Numbered from the stretch's first letter, positions 19,101-26,712 are shown. The stretch: DNA of 64,000 bases from an uncultured Bacteroidales bacterium (GCA_900321715.1 ONXC01000004.1:37188-101187); one strand, 5' to 3'. A program made the numbers and translations. Notes: a model not told the origin generated them from the sequence alone.

Positions 19101-19265
19101 TGTGACGGTACCGTTTGTGGTACCCTTTTCTACGACTGCGGCGCCAATGACACCGTAGCCGTCGGCCGACGACGTTACCACACCGGTAACCGTAATCTGC
19201 TGGGCGAAGGCCGTAAGGCCTGCAAGCAGAAGGGCCGATACTAAGAATGACTTTAGTTTGAACAT
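16155..19265 (-). CDS. SusC/RagA family TonB-dependent outer membrane transporter
   Basis: 1036 residues. Signal peptide MFKLKSFLVSALLLAGLTAFAQ, then a carboxypeptidase-regulatory-like domain (ITVTGVVTSSADGYGVIGA), a TonB-box region (EEVVVTGYTVQ), a plug with the SusC signature around DPLYIIDGVPT and SASIYGSRAANGVIIITTKGG, and a 22-strand barrel ending in NVTLGINVSF. It imports fructo-oligosaccharides with its SusD partner. First gene of the eight-gene fructan locus. Upstream is a 169-base region shared with ruvC that carries a -7 box and candidate regulator sites. Confidence 0.96.
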   Translation of the reverse strand: MFKLKSFLVSALLLAGLTAFAQQITVTGVVTSSADGYGVIGAAVVEKGTTNGTVTDYDGNFVLTVNKGAVIEFSSIGYVTVEMPAAEHMEVVLDEDSQMLEEVVVTGYTVQRKADLTGAISTVNTEDLAKQNENNPVKALQGRVPGMNISADGSPSGAATVRIRGIGTLNNNDPLYIIDGVPTKAGMHELNGNDIESIQVLKDAASASIYGSRAANGVIIITTKGGKEGKVKVDFDASVSAQSYVNRMQVLNAEEFGRVMWQGYVNDGLNPNMNALGYIYDWGYDANGVPALHNVRMNKYLDAAGTTPSSDTDWFKETTRTGLIQQYNLSLSNGSERGNSFFSLGYYKNDGIIKHSDFERLSARMNSEYKLLKIDDKNIITIGEHFTLNRTTEVQAPGGFLENVLQFNPSIPVYTTSGEFAGPVGGYADRENPLARLTRNKDNRYTYWRMFGDAYLNVNPLKGLNFKTTFGIDYSQKMQRIFTYPVTEGTVATTTNAVEAKQEHWFKWMWNALATYNMEIGQHRADFLLGTEINRETDTWFSGKAYDFAVLNPDYMWPNAAVGEAEAYGGGGGFTLVSFFGKANYNFADRYLASVTVRYDGSSRFGRNNRYGLFPSVSLGWRIDKERFMENVDWLENLKLRASWGQTGNQEIDNIARYTIFESNYGEAGFGGQSYGTSYDIAGTNGGSTLASGFKRNQLGNDNLKWETTTQTNIGLDFGLFKSALYGSFEAYYKKTTDILVFMPGIGVMGEGSSQWINAGEMDNKGLEFNFGYRGEIGDFQYDIAGNIGTYSNTVTKLPETIAAKGTFGGNGVESVVGHPMGAQVGYVYDGIFKSQDEIDNHAAQGGAGLGRIRWKDLNEDGVINEKDQKWIYSPVPDFTWGLNIYLQYKNFDLTMFWQGVQGVDVISDFKKQTDIWSGLNISNLNKGRRILDAWSPTNMASNIPAVSTMDNNNEKRVSSYFVENGSFAKLRTIQFGYNVPKSVCETLHMARLRAYVSAQNLFTLKSASFTGVDPENPNFGYPIPVNVTLGINVSF

Positions 19266-19315
19266 ATATTATTGGTTAAGTAGTGCTTTGTGCGGCGGGC
19301 CTTTCGGACCGCATG

Positions 19316-19323
19316 CAAATATA
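19316..19323 (-). promoter_or_regulatory. susC promoter -7 box (TATATTTG)
   Basis: On the minus strand TATATTTG matches TAnnTTTG and would place the transcript start near 19310, a leader of about 45 bases before susC. No good -33 TTG at 19-20 bases is seen, which fits a promoter that needs an activator. Confidence 0.5.
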
Positions 19324-19346
19324 AGGTATAGGGCTTTTGACCTCCA

Positions 19347-19360
19347 GCAACAGATGTTGC
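19347..19360. promoter_or_regulatory. 14-bp palindrome GCAACA-GA-TGTTGC upstream of susC
   Basis: A perfect 6-bp inverted repeat with a 2-base centre, lying 24-37 bases upstream of the susC -7 box, overlapping the expected -33 position. It is a candidate operator; the protein that would bind it is unknown. Confidence 0.4.
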
Positions 19361-19385
19361 AATCTATGTCACATTTGTTACAGGG

Positions 19386-19418
19386 GTAACATTTTTTACA
19401 GTCATTGTAACATTTTTT
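19386..19418. promoter_or_regulatory. Tandem GTAACATTTTTT repeats 21 bp apart (candidate activator site)
   Basis: GTAACATTTTTT occurs at 19386-19397 and again at 19407-19418, exactly 21 bases apart, with a partial third copy (GTAACTTT) at 19419. Direct half-sites 21 bp apart are the classic geometry for AraC-type activators, and the fructan regulator at 5039-7654 ends in an AraC-type domain. The repeats are about 65-95 bases upstream of the susC -7 box. They also overlap the ruvC promoter. Confidence 0.45.
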
Positions 19419-19419
19419 G

Positions 19420-19427
19420 TAACTTTG
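19420..19427 (+). promoter_or_regulatory. ruvC promoter -7 box (TAACTTTG)
   Basis: TAACTTTG ends 7 bases before the ruvC ATG at 19435, so the transcript would start at or within a base or two of the start codon. Confidence 0.6.
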
Positions 19428-19434
19428 CAACGCA

Positions 19435-19992
19435 ATGGACTCTGAGCGCGTAATACTTGGAATAGACCCCGGCACCCAGTTGCTGGGGTTTGGTATTATC
19501 CGAAGCGCTGGGAAGAAGGCGGAGTACGTGGATATGGGTGTCCTGGATATCCGTAAGGAGAAGGACCCCTATGCAAAACTTCGCGCCATCTATGACTGCA
19601 TCTCGGAGGTTTGCAAGAGTTACAGCCCCACGGAACTTGCAATTGAGTCCCCGTTCTACGGAAAGAACGCCCAGGTGGTCCTCAAACTTGGCCGCGCGCA
19701 GGGAGCAGCAATGATTGCCGCGCTGGAATTTGGCGTGCAGTCCGTTACGGAATACGCCCCCAGAAAGGCCAAGGAGGCAATTGTGGGAAACGGAGCCGCG
19801 TCCAAGGAACAAGTCCAGTTGATGCTGGAAAAAACCCTTGGCGTAAAGCTGGAATCCCGCCATCTGGACGCAACGGACGCCCTGGCCATTGCCCTATGCC
19901 ACCACTATGAAACTACTTCTCCGATTAAATCCGCCAAGGGGAAAGGCGGTTGGGAACAATTTTTGAAGGAAAACCCGGATCGTGTAAAGTAA
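19435..19992 (+). CDS. ruvC: Crossover junction endodeoxyribonuclease RuvC
   Basis: 185 residues. Resolves Holliday junctions as a dimer together with RuvAB. The RNase H-like fold shows its acidic residues in order: Asp in ILGIDPGTQLLGFG near residue 10, Glu in LAIESPFYGKN (~68), and the C-terminal pair in HLDATDALAIALCHH (~143-146). The ATG follows a -7 box by 7 bases, so the mRNA may be leaderless. The next gene starts 4 bases after the stop and may be co-transcribed. Confidence 0.96.
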   Translation: MDSERVILGIDPGTQLLGFGIIRSAGKKAEYVDMGVLDIRKEKDPYAKLRAIYDCISEVCKSYSPTELAIESPFYGKNAQVVLKLGRAQGAAMIAALEFGVQSVTEYAPRKAKEAIVGNGAASKEQVQLMLEKTLGVKLESRHLDATDALAIALCHHYETTSPIKSAKGKGGWEQFLKENPDRVK

Positions 19993-19996
19993 ACCT

Positions 19997-22900
19997 ATGG
20001 TTAGAAGATTGTTAGCTGCTCTGGCAGCCCTATTTGTGGCAGGGACCCTCTTTGCCCAGAACTACAAGATTTCGCTTAAACTGGAGGACGCCACCAACGG
20101 TGAGCCCGTGGGCTTTGCCACTGTATCGGCCACACCTGAAAAGGGAGACCCCAAGTACGCCCTTACAAACCACGACGGCTCCGCCACCGTGGAAAAACTC
20201 CGCGCGGGGAAGTATACCCTCAAGGCGGAGATAATGGGTTACGTCACCTTTGAGAAGGCCGTTGAGATTAAGGCCGATTTAGACCTTGGCACCGTGAAGA
20301 TGGAGCAGGATACCCAGGTCCTTGACGCCGCTTCCGTGAGCGCAACGGGTAACCCCATCATAGTAAAGAAGGATACCATTGAATATAACGCATCGTCCTA
20401 CAAGATCAGTGACGACAACGTCCTGGAGGATCTCCTCAAGAAACTCCCGGGCGTGGAGGTGGATGAGAACGGCACCATTACTGCAAATGGTGAAACCATC
20501 ACAAAAATCACCATCGGCGGCAAAACCTTCTTCCTGGACGACCCCCAGCTTGCTTCCAAGAACATCCCCGCAAAACTTGTTGACAAGGTGAAGGTGGTGA
20601 AAAAGAAGAGTGAGCAGGCGGAATTCACGGGCATCGACGACGGTGAGGATGAAACCGTCATAGACCTCAGCGTGAAGCCCGGAATGATGAACGGCGTGTT
20701 TGGAAACGCTATGGCGGGCGGCGGTTATGACCTTCCGTCAACAGGGGAGTATACTCCGTTCAAGGATCACATTCGCTGGCAGGGCGCCTTTATGGGAGGC
20801 AGGTTTGCGGAGGACAGCCAGATAAGCGTGATCGCCAATGCCAACAACACCAACAACCGCGGCTTCAACGACCTCTCAGGTTCCATGATGAACTCCATGA
20901 TGGGAGGTGGCGGCGGAATGGGTATGCGCGGCGGCGGAATGGGCGGCTGGGGCCGCGGATCCAATGGAATTGTCACATCCTGGATGGGCGGCGTAAACGG
21001 CGTGTGGGACCTTCTGGACAAGAAGATGGAACTTGGCGGAAACTACCTCTACAACGGCACTTCCACAGATGTCCTGGAAGAATCTTACAAGGAGACTTTC
21101 CGTAACGACGGAACCACCCTCATCTCCAGCACTGACGGCTACAGCCACCGCTTCACGGACGGTCACCGCTTTGGTATCCGCCTGGAGCACAAATTCAGTG
21201 AGAACACCTCAATCCTTGTAGAGCCCCAGTTCAACTTCGGCCGGGGCAGTTATATCCAGCAGTCCCTGTTTGATACACGTACCAAGGCCGCCGATGGTTC
21301 CGTCGGCCGCACCAACAACGGTTACACCAACAACCTTGGCAACAATACCAACTGGCAGACAAGGGGCTGGGCGCTCTTCCGCCAGAGACTTGGCATCCCG
21401 GGGCGTACCATCTCCGTGAATATAAACTGGAATATCTCCAACAATACGTTGGACGGATATAACCAGTCCATCACCAACACTCTCTTCGGGGCCGATGAAT
21501 CCATAGATCCCGCCGGCAGCGAGATAGTGAATCAGCGAATCGCCCAGATATCCCGCACCCGCGGCGTGGGTGGCCGTCTGGTCTATACAGAGCCTCTTGG
21601 AGGCAACTTCTATATGGAGGGAAGTTACAACATCAACTTCAACCAGTCCACCTCCGTCAAGGATGTGTTCAACAGCGGTAATCCCTTCGATTATTCCCCG
21701 GAGTTCGCAGGCCTTGACGCAATGAGGGCCGTGGGCAATCCTATGGCGTATGTCAATGCCGGGGAAACGCCGGATGCAACGTACTCCAACAGCATCCTCA
21801 ACAGGTCCCTGAATCAGAATATCGGCCTGGCTTTCATGTACCAGAATGAGAAACTGCGCGCACAGCTTGGTGCATCGGCCATCCCCACAAGCACCTATAA
21901 CAAGACCAACGACAGAGAGTACAATCCCGGCGTCATCTGGAATTTCTCTCCGCGCGCAATGCTGTTCTACGACTTCACCGACAACTCCAACGTGCGCCTG
22001 TTCTACTGGGGCCGTTCAAGCCAGCCGTCCACGTCCCAGCTCATGCCTGTGGCCGATAATTCCAACCCTCTTTCCGTGTCCCTGGGTAATCCTTACCTGA
22101 GGCCTTACTTCGGCCACGGACTGCGCAGTGACCTTGAATTCTCCAACAAGAAGACCTTCTTCACAATGCGCCTGCATGTTGAAGGAGACTATACCCGCAC
22201 GCCTATCGTGAGCGCCATTTGGTACGACCTTGCCGGCCGCACATTCTCGCTGCCTGTAAACGGAGAGGATTCTTACTCGGCCAATATGCGCCTTATGATC
22301 AACGCCCCTATTGCAAAGAGCAACTTCTCAATCTCCAATATGCTGCGCCTGTCTTACTCAAAGAGCGGCAGTTATATCGGAGCGGCTTCCCTGGATATGT
22401 CTGAGTATTATGATGAGACAACTGCCGTATTCCAATACGCCAATTTCCACAATAATTACTTTGATGAATCCGGTAAGCAGAACGAAAAATGGGCTGCCGA
22501 TTTCCTGAACAACTCCACCCGCAGCCTTGGCTTCACGGAGCGCCTCCGCGCAACATACCGTTCAGACGATGTTGAGGTTATGCTCAGTGGCCGCACGCGT
22601 ATGTCAAAGCCCTGGTACACCGTCCAGGCTGCCGTCGCTGCCACTTGGGCCAACCAGGTGAGCGCTTCCTTCAAGTGGACCGTTGGCCAGAGCGGCTTTG
22701 AGATTTCTACGGATGCCGACTACAACTGGTACCGTGGCTACACAACGGAGCAGCCTTCAGAGTTCGTGTGGAATGCATCGGTTTCCCAGCAGGTGTTCAA
22801 GCGCCGCGGAACCATCTCCCTCAAGGCATACGATATCCTGGACCAGGCCAAGAACCTTACCGTAACGGATACTGCCAACTACCACCAGGAAGTGCGTAAC

Positions 22901-23023
22901 AACACTCTGGGCCGATACATCATGCTGTCCTTCACCTGGAGGTTCGGCAACTTCGGCAGGGCAGGACAGCAGATGCGCGCCCGTGGCGGCATGGGCGGGC
23001 CCGGCGGCCGCCGTCCGTTCTAG
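19997..23023 (+). CDS. TonB-dependent receptor-like outer membrane beta-barrel protein
   Basis: 1008 residues. Signal peptide MVRRLLAALAALFVAGTLFAQ, then a carboxypeptidase-regulatory-like domain (residues ~24-110), a plug-like region (NVLEDLLKKLPGVEVDENG ... TKITIGGKTFF), and a long barrel ending in LGRYIMLSFTWRFGNFG. No SusD partner follows, and the plug lacks the SusC signature, so this belongs to the 'outer membrane beta-barrel family' seen throughout Bacteroidota rather than to SusC. Two stretches are Gly/Met/Arg-rich: MMGGGGGMGMRGGG near residue 300 and RARGGMGGPGGRRPF at the C-terminus. These may be exposed and flexible. Ligand unknown. Starts 4 bases after ruvC and converges on rluA with a 4-base overlap at the stops. 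Confidence 0.88.
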   Translation: MVRRLLAALAALFVAGTLFAQNYKISLKLEDATNGEPVGFATVSATPEKGDPKYALTNHDGSATVEKLRAGKYTLKAEIMGYVTFEKAVEIKADLDLGTVKMEQDTQVLDAASVSATGNPIIVKKDTIEYNASSYKISDDNVLEDLLKKLPGVEVDENGTITANGETITKITIGGKTFFLDDPQLASKNIPAKLVDKVKVVKKKSEQAEFTGIDDGEDETVIDLSVKPGMMNGVFGNAMAGGGYDLPSTGEYTPFKDHIRWQGAFMGGRFAEDSQISVIANANNTNNRGFNDLSGSMMNSMMGGGGGMGMRGGGMGGWGRGSNGIVTSWMGGVNGVWDLLDKKMELGGNYLYNGTSTDVLEESYKETFRNDGTTLISSTDGYSHRFTDGHRFGIRLEHKFSENTSILVEPQFNFGRGSYIQQSLFDTRTKAADGSVGRTNNGYTNNLGNNTNWQTRGWALFRQRLGIPGRTISVNINWNISNNTLDGYNQSITNTLFGADESIDPAGSEIVNQRIAQISRTRGVGGRLVYTEPLGGNFYMEGSYNINFNQSTSVKDVFNSGNPFDYSPEFAGLDAMRAVGNPMAYVNAGETPDATYSNSILNRSLNQNIGLAFMYQNEKLRAQLGASAIPTSTYNKTNDREYNPGVIWNFSPRAMLFYDFTDNSNVRLFYWGRSSQPSTSQLMPVADNSNPLSVSLGNPYLRPYFGHGLRSDLEFSNKKTFFTMRLHVEGDYTRTPIVSAIWYDLAGRTFSLPVNGEDSYSANMRLMINAPIAKSNFSISNMLRLSYSKSGSYIGAASLDMSEYYDETTAVFQYANFHNNYFDESGKQNEKWAADFLNNSTRSLGFTERLRATYRSDDVEVMLSGRTRMSKPWYTVQAAVAATWANQVSASFKWTVGQSGFEISTDADYNWYRGYTTEQPSEFVWNASVSQQVFKRRGTISLKAYDILDQAKNLTVTDTANYHQEVRNNTLGRYIMLSFTWRFGNFGRAGQQMRARGGMGGPGGRRPF

Positions 23024-24135
23024 CGGTTGGCCAGGTAGTTTTTCCACTTGGAAATCAGGGCCTGCATATCCTCCGGCAGCGGAGCCTCAAAATGGAGGCG
23101 CTGCCCTGTTGTGGGATGCGTAAAGCCCAGGGTGCGGGCGTGAAGGGCCTGGCGTGGGCAGATGGCAAAGCAGTTCTGGATAAACTGCTTGTATTTTGAG
23201 TAGATGGTGCCCTGACGTATCTCTGAGCCGCCATAGCGCTCATCGTTGAAAAGAGGATGGCCGATGGAAGACATATGCACGCGTATCTGATGCGTGCGGC
23301 CGGTTTCCAGACGGCATTCAACCACAGTGATGAAGCCGTAGCGTTCAAGGACTCTCCAGTGGGTAACGGCCCACTTGCCCTTCTCAGGGTCATCGTACAC
23401 GCGGAACCGGAGGCGGTCATTTGGATCACGGCCGATAGTCCCTTCAATTGTTCCCTCATCCTCCTGAATATTGCCCCAGACAACTGCCGTGTAGATGCGG
23501 TCGATGGAATGGACGAAGAATTGATCGGCCAGATTGAGCTGCGCAGCCGGGTTCTTTGCTATCACCAGAAGCCCGCTTGTATCCTTGTCTATGCGGTGCA
23601 CCAGAACGCCCATCCTTTCATCCTCAACGTCTGGGCTGAGGTGCAGGTAATATGCAAGGGCGTTCACAAGGGTGCCGTTATAATTCCCGTGCCCGGGGTG
23701 TACCACCATTCCGGCGGGTTTATTCACTACCAGAACGTCATCGTCCTCATACGTGATGTCAAGGGGAATGTTCTCCGGAAGTATCTCCGTGCCCCTGCGT
23801 TCATACGGCATCACAAACTTCACAACGTCACATGGACGCACAATGTAGTTGGCCTTGACTGGTTTGTCATTGACCAGCACATATCCAAGTTTTATTGCCT
23901 GCTGAACCCTGTTACGGGAAGTGTCTTCCTGATGCGACGCTATGAATTTGTCTATCCTTTCCGGCTCCTGGCCCTTGTCAACCAGCAAGCGGAAATGTTC
24001 GAACATCTCCATCTCCTCATCCCCGCGCTCAATCTCTTCTCTGAGGGGGCTCTGCCCCCTATTATCCCCCGCGGCCTCCGGCCGGCCGCTCTGCAGAGCG
24101 GCTTGGCGCACAGATTCTGTGTTGAGGTCTATCAT
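23020..24135 (-). CDS. RluA/RluD family 23S rRNA pseudouridine synthase with N-terminal palindrome-derived extension
   Basis: 371 residues. After residue ~43 comes an S4-type RNA-binding domain (PERIDKFIASHQEDTSRNRVQQAIKLGYVLVN), then the synthase domain with the catalytic Asp in GVLVHRIDKDTSGLLVIAKN and the TGRTHQIRVHMSSIGHP block. It likely modifies uridines in helix 69 of 23S rRNA, as RluD does. The first ~40 residues are unusual: bases 24044-24101 contain several perfect palindromes translated as QSGRPEAAGDNRGQSPL. The ATG at 24135 overlaps the PASTA gene stop (ATGA), supporting this start despite the odd leader, though an internal start at MEMFEHF would give a normal-length protein. Confidence 0.9.
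   Translation of the reverse strand: MIDLNTESVRQAALQSGRPEAAGDNRGQSPLREEIERGDEEMEMFEHFRLLVDKGQEPERIDKFIASHQEDTSRNRVQQAIKLGYVLVNDKPVKANYIVRPCDVVKFVMPYERRGTEILPENIPLDITYEDDDVLVVNKPAGMVVHPGHGNYNGTLVNALAYYLHLSPDVEDERMGVLVHRIDKDTSGLLVIAKNPAAQLNLADQFFVHSIDRIYTAVVWGNIQEDEGTIEGTIGRDPNDRLRFRVYDDPEKGKWAVTHWRVLERYGFITVVECRLETGRTHQIRVHMSSIGHPLFNDERYGGSEIRQGTIYSKYKQFIQNCFAICPRQALHARTLGFTHPTTGQRLHFEAPLPEDMQALISKWKNYLANR
24044..24101. repeat. Cluster of palindromes inside the rluA 5' coding region
   Basis: Three perfect palindromic units: AGGGGGC-TCT-GCCCCCT (24044-24060), CCGGCCGG (24078-24085) and CCGCTCTGCAGAGCGG (24086-24101). They lie in frame in the region encoding the extra N-terminus of the pseudouridine synthase and resemble a small repeat element captured by the gene. 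Confidence 0.6.
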
Positions 24136-24902
24136 TGGGCGGGAAGCTTGGAGTGATCAAGGGTGAGGTAGATGTTTACGGGAGAGCCAAGGCTCTTGGT
24201 GGAGCCAATGGCGTCCTGCTTGTAAACAACTGCATCTACGGAGTCTGCGTAGGTTTTGATGTTGGGATCGAAGGTAACCTTGCCGGTATTGAGGAAGCGG
24301 TCGTGGATGGCGTCTACGGCGCTCACGTATTTCATTCCAATAACACGGGGCACTACGGTAGTGTTATCCTCACTGCCAACTCCAACCTTCAGGTCAATGT
24401 CCGATCCATTAACAACAAGGTCTCCGGCGGCAAGTTCACGGCCATTACAGAACTGGCCCAGGACGGTGTTGGTGGCTATATCCCTCACGTAATTGAGTTT
24501 ACCTATGTTAAGGCCGCGATTCTTAAGTTCCGCGCGGGCTTCGGTTACGGAATAACCATAGAGATTTGGCATAACAACCTTGCGGGGCACAACGGAGTTG
24601 ATGGTAAGGAAGATGCTGCGGCCCTTCTTCACCTTTGCCCCGGCCTTGGGGTTCTGCCTGTAAACCACACCGCCGGGAAGGCGCTTCACAAAGACAGAAT
24701 CCACCACCTTTATGCCCACTCCGCCGGCCTTGGCAAGGGAATCGGCCCTTGTAAGGCTGAGGTTAGTGAAATCCGGGGCGGTGACGGTTTTTCCGTGACG
24801 GGTGATAAGGTTGAGCCCCACGGCCGCTACAACAAGAAGCAGCACGAAGAATATCACTGCACCTATGAGGTTCTTAACAATCCAGTTATCCTTGAAAGCC
24901 AT
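24132..24902 (-). CDS. PASTA domain-containing membrane protein
   Basis: 256 residues with a short cytoplasmic N-terminus, one membrane segment (AVIFFVLLLVVAAVGLNLI, ~15-33) and three PASTA repeats outside the membrane (starting near residues 40, 108 and 185; for example VVMPNLYGYSVTEARAELKNRGL). There is no kinase domain, unlike Firmicute PASTA kinases. PASTA modules bind peptidoglycan or related ligands, so a cell-envelope role is likely. Its stop overlaps the rluA start. A TAAATTTG box lies 20 bases upstream on the minus strand (24923-24930). Confidence 0.88.
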   Translation of the reverse strand: MAFKDNWIVKNLIGAVIFFVLLLVVAAVGLNLITRHGKTVTAPDFTNLSLTRADSLAKAGGVGIKVVDSVFVKRLPGGVVYRQNPKAGAKVKKGRSIFLTINSVVPRKVVMPNLYGYSVTEARAELKNRGLNIGKLNYVRDIATNTVLGQFCNGRELAAGDLVVNGSDIDLKVGVGSEDNTTVVPRVIGMKYVSAVDAIHDRFLNTGKVTFDPNIKTYADSVDAVVYKQDAIGSTKSLGSPVNIYLTLDHSKLPAQ

Positions 24903-24922
24903 AGTTTGTTCTGTTTAACCCA

Positions 24923-24930
24923 CAAATTTA
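24923..24930 (-). promoter_or_regulatory. -7 box for the PASTA gene (TAAATTTG)
   Basis: TAAATTTG on the minus strand ends 20 bases before the PASTA ATG. No matching -33 element is clear. It is divergent from the lnt -7 box 13 bases away. Confidence 0.45.
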
Positions 24931-24943
24931 CGAAAATTATTCA

Positions 24944-24951
24944 TAACTTTG
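24944..24951 (+). promoter_or_regulatory. lnt promoter -7 box (TAACTTTG)
   Basis: TAACTTTG ends 6 bases before the ATG at 24958, which implies a leaderless or nearly leaderless lnt transcript. Confidence 0.55.
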
Positions 24952-24957
24952 TTTGTT

Positions 24958-26565
24958 ATGAAAAACCGCACCGGCATATTCGCAGGGCTTACCCTGGCCT
25001 TCACGGTCCTCATGAGCATCCCGTGGCTGGTTCCTCATATGGGCTGGACGGCGCTTGTGGGCTTTGTGCCGCTGCTCATCATGGAGCGGCTTGCTACGGA
25101 GTGGAAAACCCGCCGGTTCTTCTGGTGGCATTACCTTGCATTTGTGCTCTGGAACGCCGTCACAACATGGTGGGTGGCCGGCGCAACGGTTGGAGGGGCG
25201 GTCTTCGCCATCCTTGCCAACGCCATCCAGATGAGCCTTGTCTTTGAGAGTTTCCGCATAGTGAAGCGCCGCACGGGCGGTGTGCTCCCTTATATATATC
25301 TGGCAGCAGCCTGGCTGGCATGGGAGAAGTACTACCTCTCCGTGGCAGAAATCTCCTGGCCGTGGCTGGTCCTAGGCAACGCCTTTGCTGAAACAACCGG
25401 CCTTATCCAGTGGTATTCCGTCCTTGGTCACCTTGGCGGCTCCCTGTGGGTGCTGGCGGCAAACCTTGCCGTATTCGGCATAATGGTGGCCCTCTCGGAC
25501 GGCCGCATGGGCACATGGAACGCCAAGGCACGCATTGCTGCATTTACGGGCACTGTGCTGGTGTTTTTCGGGCCCATGATCTGGTCCTCCTGCCTTCGCT
25601 GGGAGGATCCTTCTGATGCGCCGTCCCTCAAGGTTATGGCCGGACAGCCAAACCTTGACCCCTATGAGAAATTCGGGGCCCTTACGCAGGAGCAGCAGGA
25701 CGCCCGTTTCCTTCATCTTCTTGACAGCGCCGGCATCCCGGAAGGCCCCTGCCTGATCCTTGCTCCTGAAACCTTCACCCGCTACTTCATGCTGGATAAC
25801 GTGAGGGGCCAGAAGAGCTTCCAGCGTTACCAGGAATGGCTTCGGGAGCATCCGGATGCGACGCTTATCTTCGGGGCATCGGCCTATGACGTAAACGTCT
25901 CATATTCAGCTCCCTCAATCCTTTCATACGATCAAGGGAAGGCCGATTCCGAAGGCCGTCACGTCTGGCTCACAAGCCGCAATACTGCGGTGGCAACAGA
26001 CACTACCGGAAGGTATGAGATGTTCCATAAGTCAAAACTAGTGGTAGGGACTGAGCTCACTCCTTACCCCAAATTCTTTGTCCCTCTGGAGAATCTCCTT
26101 GGCGGGAACCTTATGGGTAAATGCGTGGGTCAGAAGGAAATAGCCTGCCTTCATGTGGGCGATATTCCCGTTGGCGTTGCAATATGCTATGAGTCCGTAT
26201 ATGGAGATTACTGCGCTGGATATGTGCGTAAAGGCGCAAAGCTTCTTACCGTCATCACCAACGACGCCTGGTGGGGTAACACTCCCGGCTATAAGCAGCA
26301 TTTCTCCTACAGCCGCCTTCGCGCCATTGAAACCCGCCGCTATATCGCACGCTGCGGCAATACCGGAATATCGGCCATAATAGACCCTTCTGGCCGTGTC
26401 CTGGACCGCACTCCATGGTGGAAGCAGGCAGTCCTTTCAGGGGAGGTAAAACTTCTGGACGGTGAAACCTTCTTTGTCCGTTACGGAGACATTGTGGGCC
26501 GCGTTTCCGTGTTCCTCTTCCTCCTCCTTGCGGCCGCCGCCATCTTCCGCCCCCGCAAACGATAA
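24958..26565 (+). CDS. lnt: Apolipoprotein N-acyltransferase
   Basis: 535 residues from the ATG at 24958 (a TTG three codons earlier is less likely because the -7 box sits on it). An N-terminal membrane domain of about six segments is followed by a periplasmic nitrilase-like domain and a last membrane segment (VSVFLFLLLAAAAIF). Nitrilase triad: Glu in LILAPETFT, Lys in MFHKSKLVVGTEL, Cys in GVAICYESVYGDY. It adds the third acyl chain to lipoproteins after Lgt and LspA; lspA is also in this window at 63094. The gene ends at a bidirectional terminator shared with tRNA-Gln. Confidence 0.95.
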   Translation: MKNRTGIFAGLTLAFTVLMSIPWLVPHMGWTALVGFVPLLIMERLATEWKTRRFFWWHYLAFVLWNAVTTWWVAGATVGGAVFAILANAIQMSLVFESFRIVKRRTGGVLPYIYLAAAWLAWEKYYLSVAEISWPWLVLGNAFAETTGLIQWYSVLGHLGGSLWVLAANLAVFGIMVALSDGRMGTWNAKARIAAFTGTVLVFFGPMIWSSCLRWEDPSDAPSLKVMAGQPNLDPYEKFGALTQEQQDARFLHLLDSAGIPEGPCLILAPETFTRYFMLDNVRGQKSFQRYQEWLREHPDATLIFGASAYDVNVSYSAPSILSYDQGKADSEGRHVWLTSRNTAVATDTTGRYEMFHKSKLVVGTELTPYPKFFVPLENLLGGNLMGKCVGQKEIACLHVGDIPVGVAICYESVYGDYCAGYVRKGAKLLTVITNDAWWGNTPGYKQHFSYSRLRAIETRRYIARCGNTGISAIIDPSGRVLDRTPWWKQAVLSGEVKLLDGETFFVRYGDIVGRVSVFLFLLLAAAAIFRPRKR

Positions 26566-26572
26566 CGGTTCA

Positions 26573-26606
26573 ACACAAAAGGCCCGCCGCAGGCGAGCCT
26601 TTTGTG
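26573..26606. terminator. Bidirectional terminator between lnt and tRNA-Gln
   Basis: AAAAGGC and GCCTTTT arms with an inner CGCC/GGCG stem and a GCA loop, one mismatch. The outer sequence extends symmetrically (TTCAACAC/GTGTTGAA), running into the tRNA 3' end. Each strand ends in a CCTTTT-type tract, so it can stop both lnt and the tRNA transcript. Confidence 0.75.
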
Positions 26607-26677
26607 TTGAACTGCAGCGATTCGAACGCTGACTGAGGGAACCAAAATCCCTAGTGCTACCATTACACCACAGTTCA
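26607..26677 (-). tRNA. tRNA-Gln (anticodon TTG)
   Basis: A 71-base cloverleaf: acceptor TGAACTG/CAGTTCA with discriminator A, D arm GTG...CAC, anticodon stem AGGGA/TCCCT with loop TTTTGGT giving anticodon TTG, and T arm CAGCG-TTCGAAT-CGCTG. CCA is not fully encoded (the bases after the discriminator read CA). The tRNA sits between lnt and the RHH-like gene. Confidence 0.93.
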
Positions 26678-26712
26678 ATCTTGGGGTGCAAAGATACTAC
26701 TTTTTCTTGAAA

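Noticed and set aside
20880-20960. Possible tandem DNA repeat in GGCGGAATGGG-type sequence
   Set aside because: The units are irregular and follow codon use for Gly/Met; it is low-complexity protein sequence rather than a DNA repeat array.
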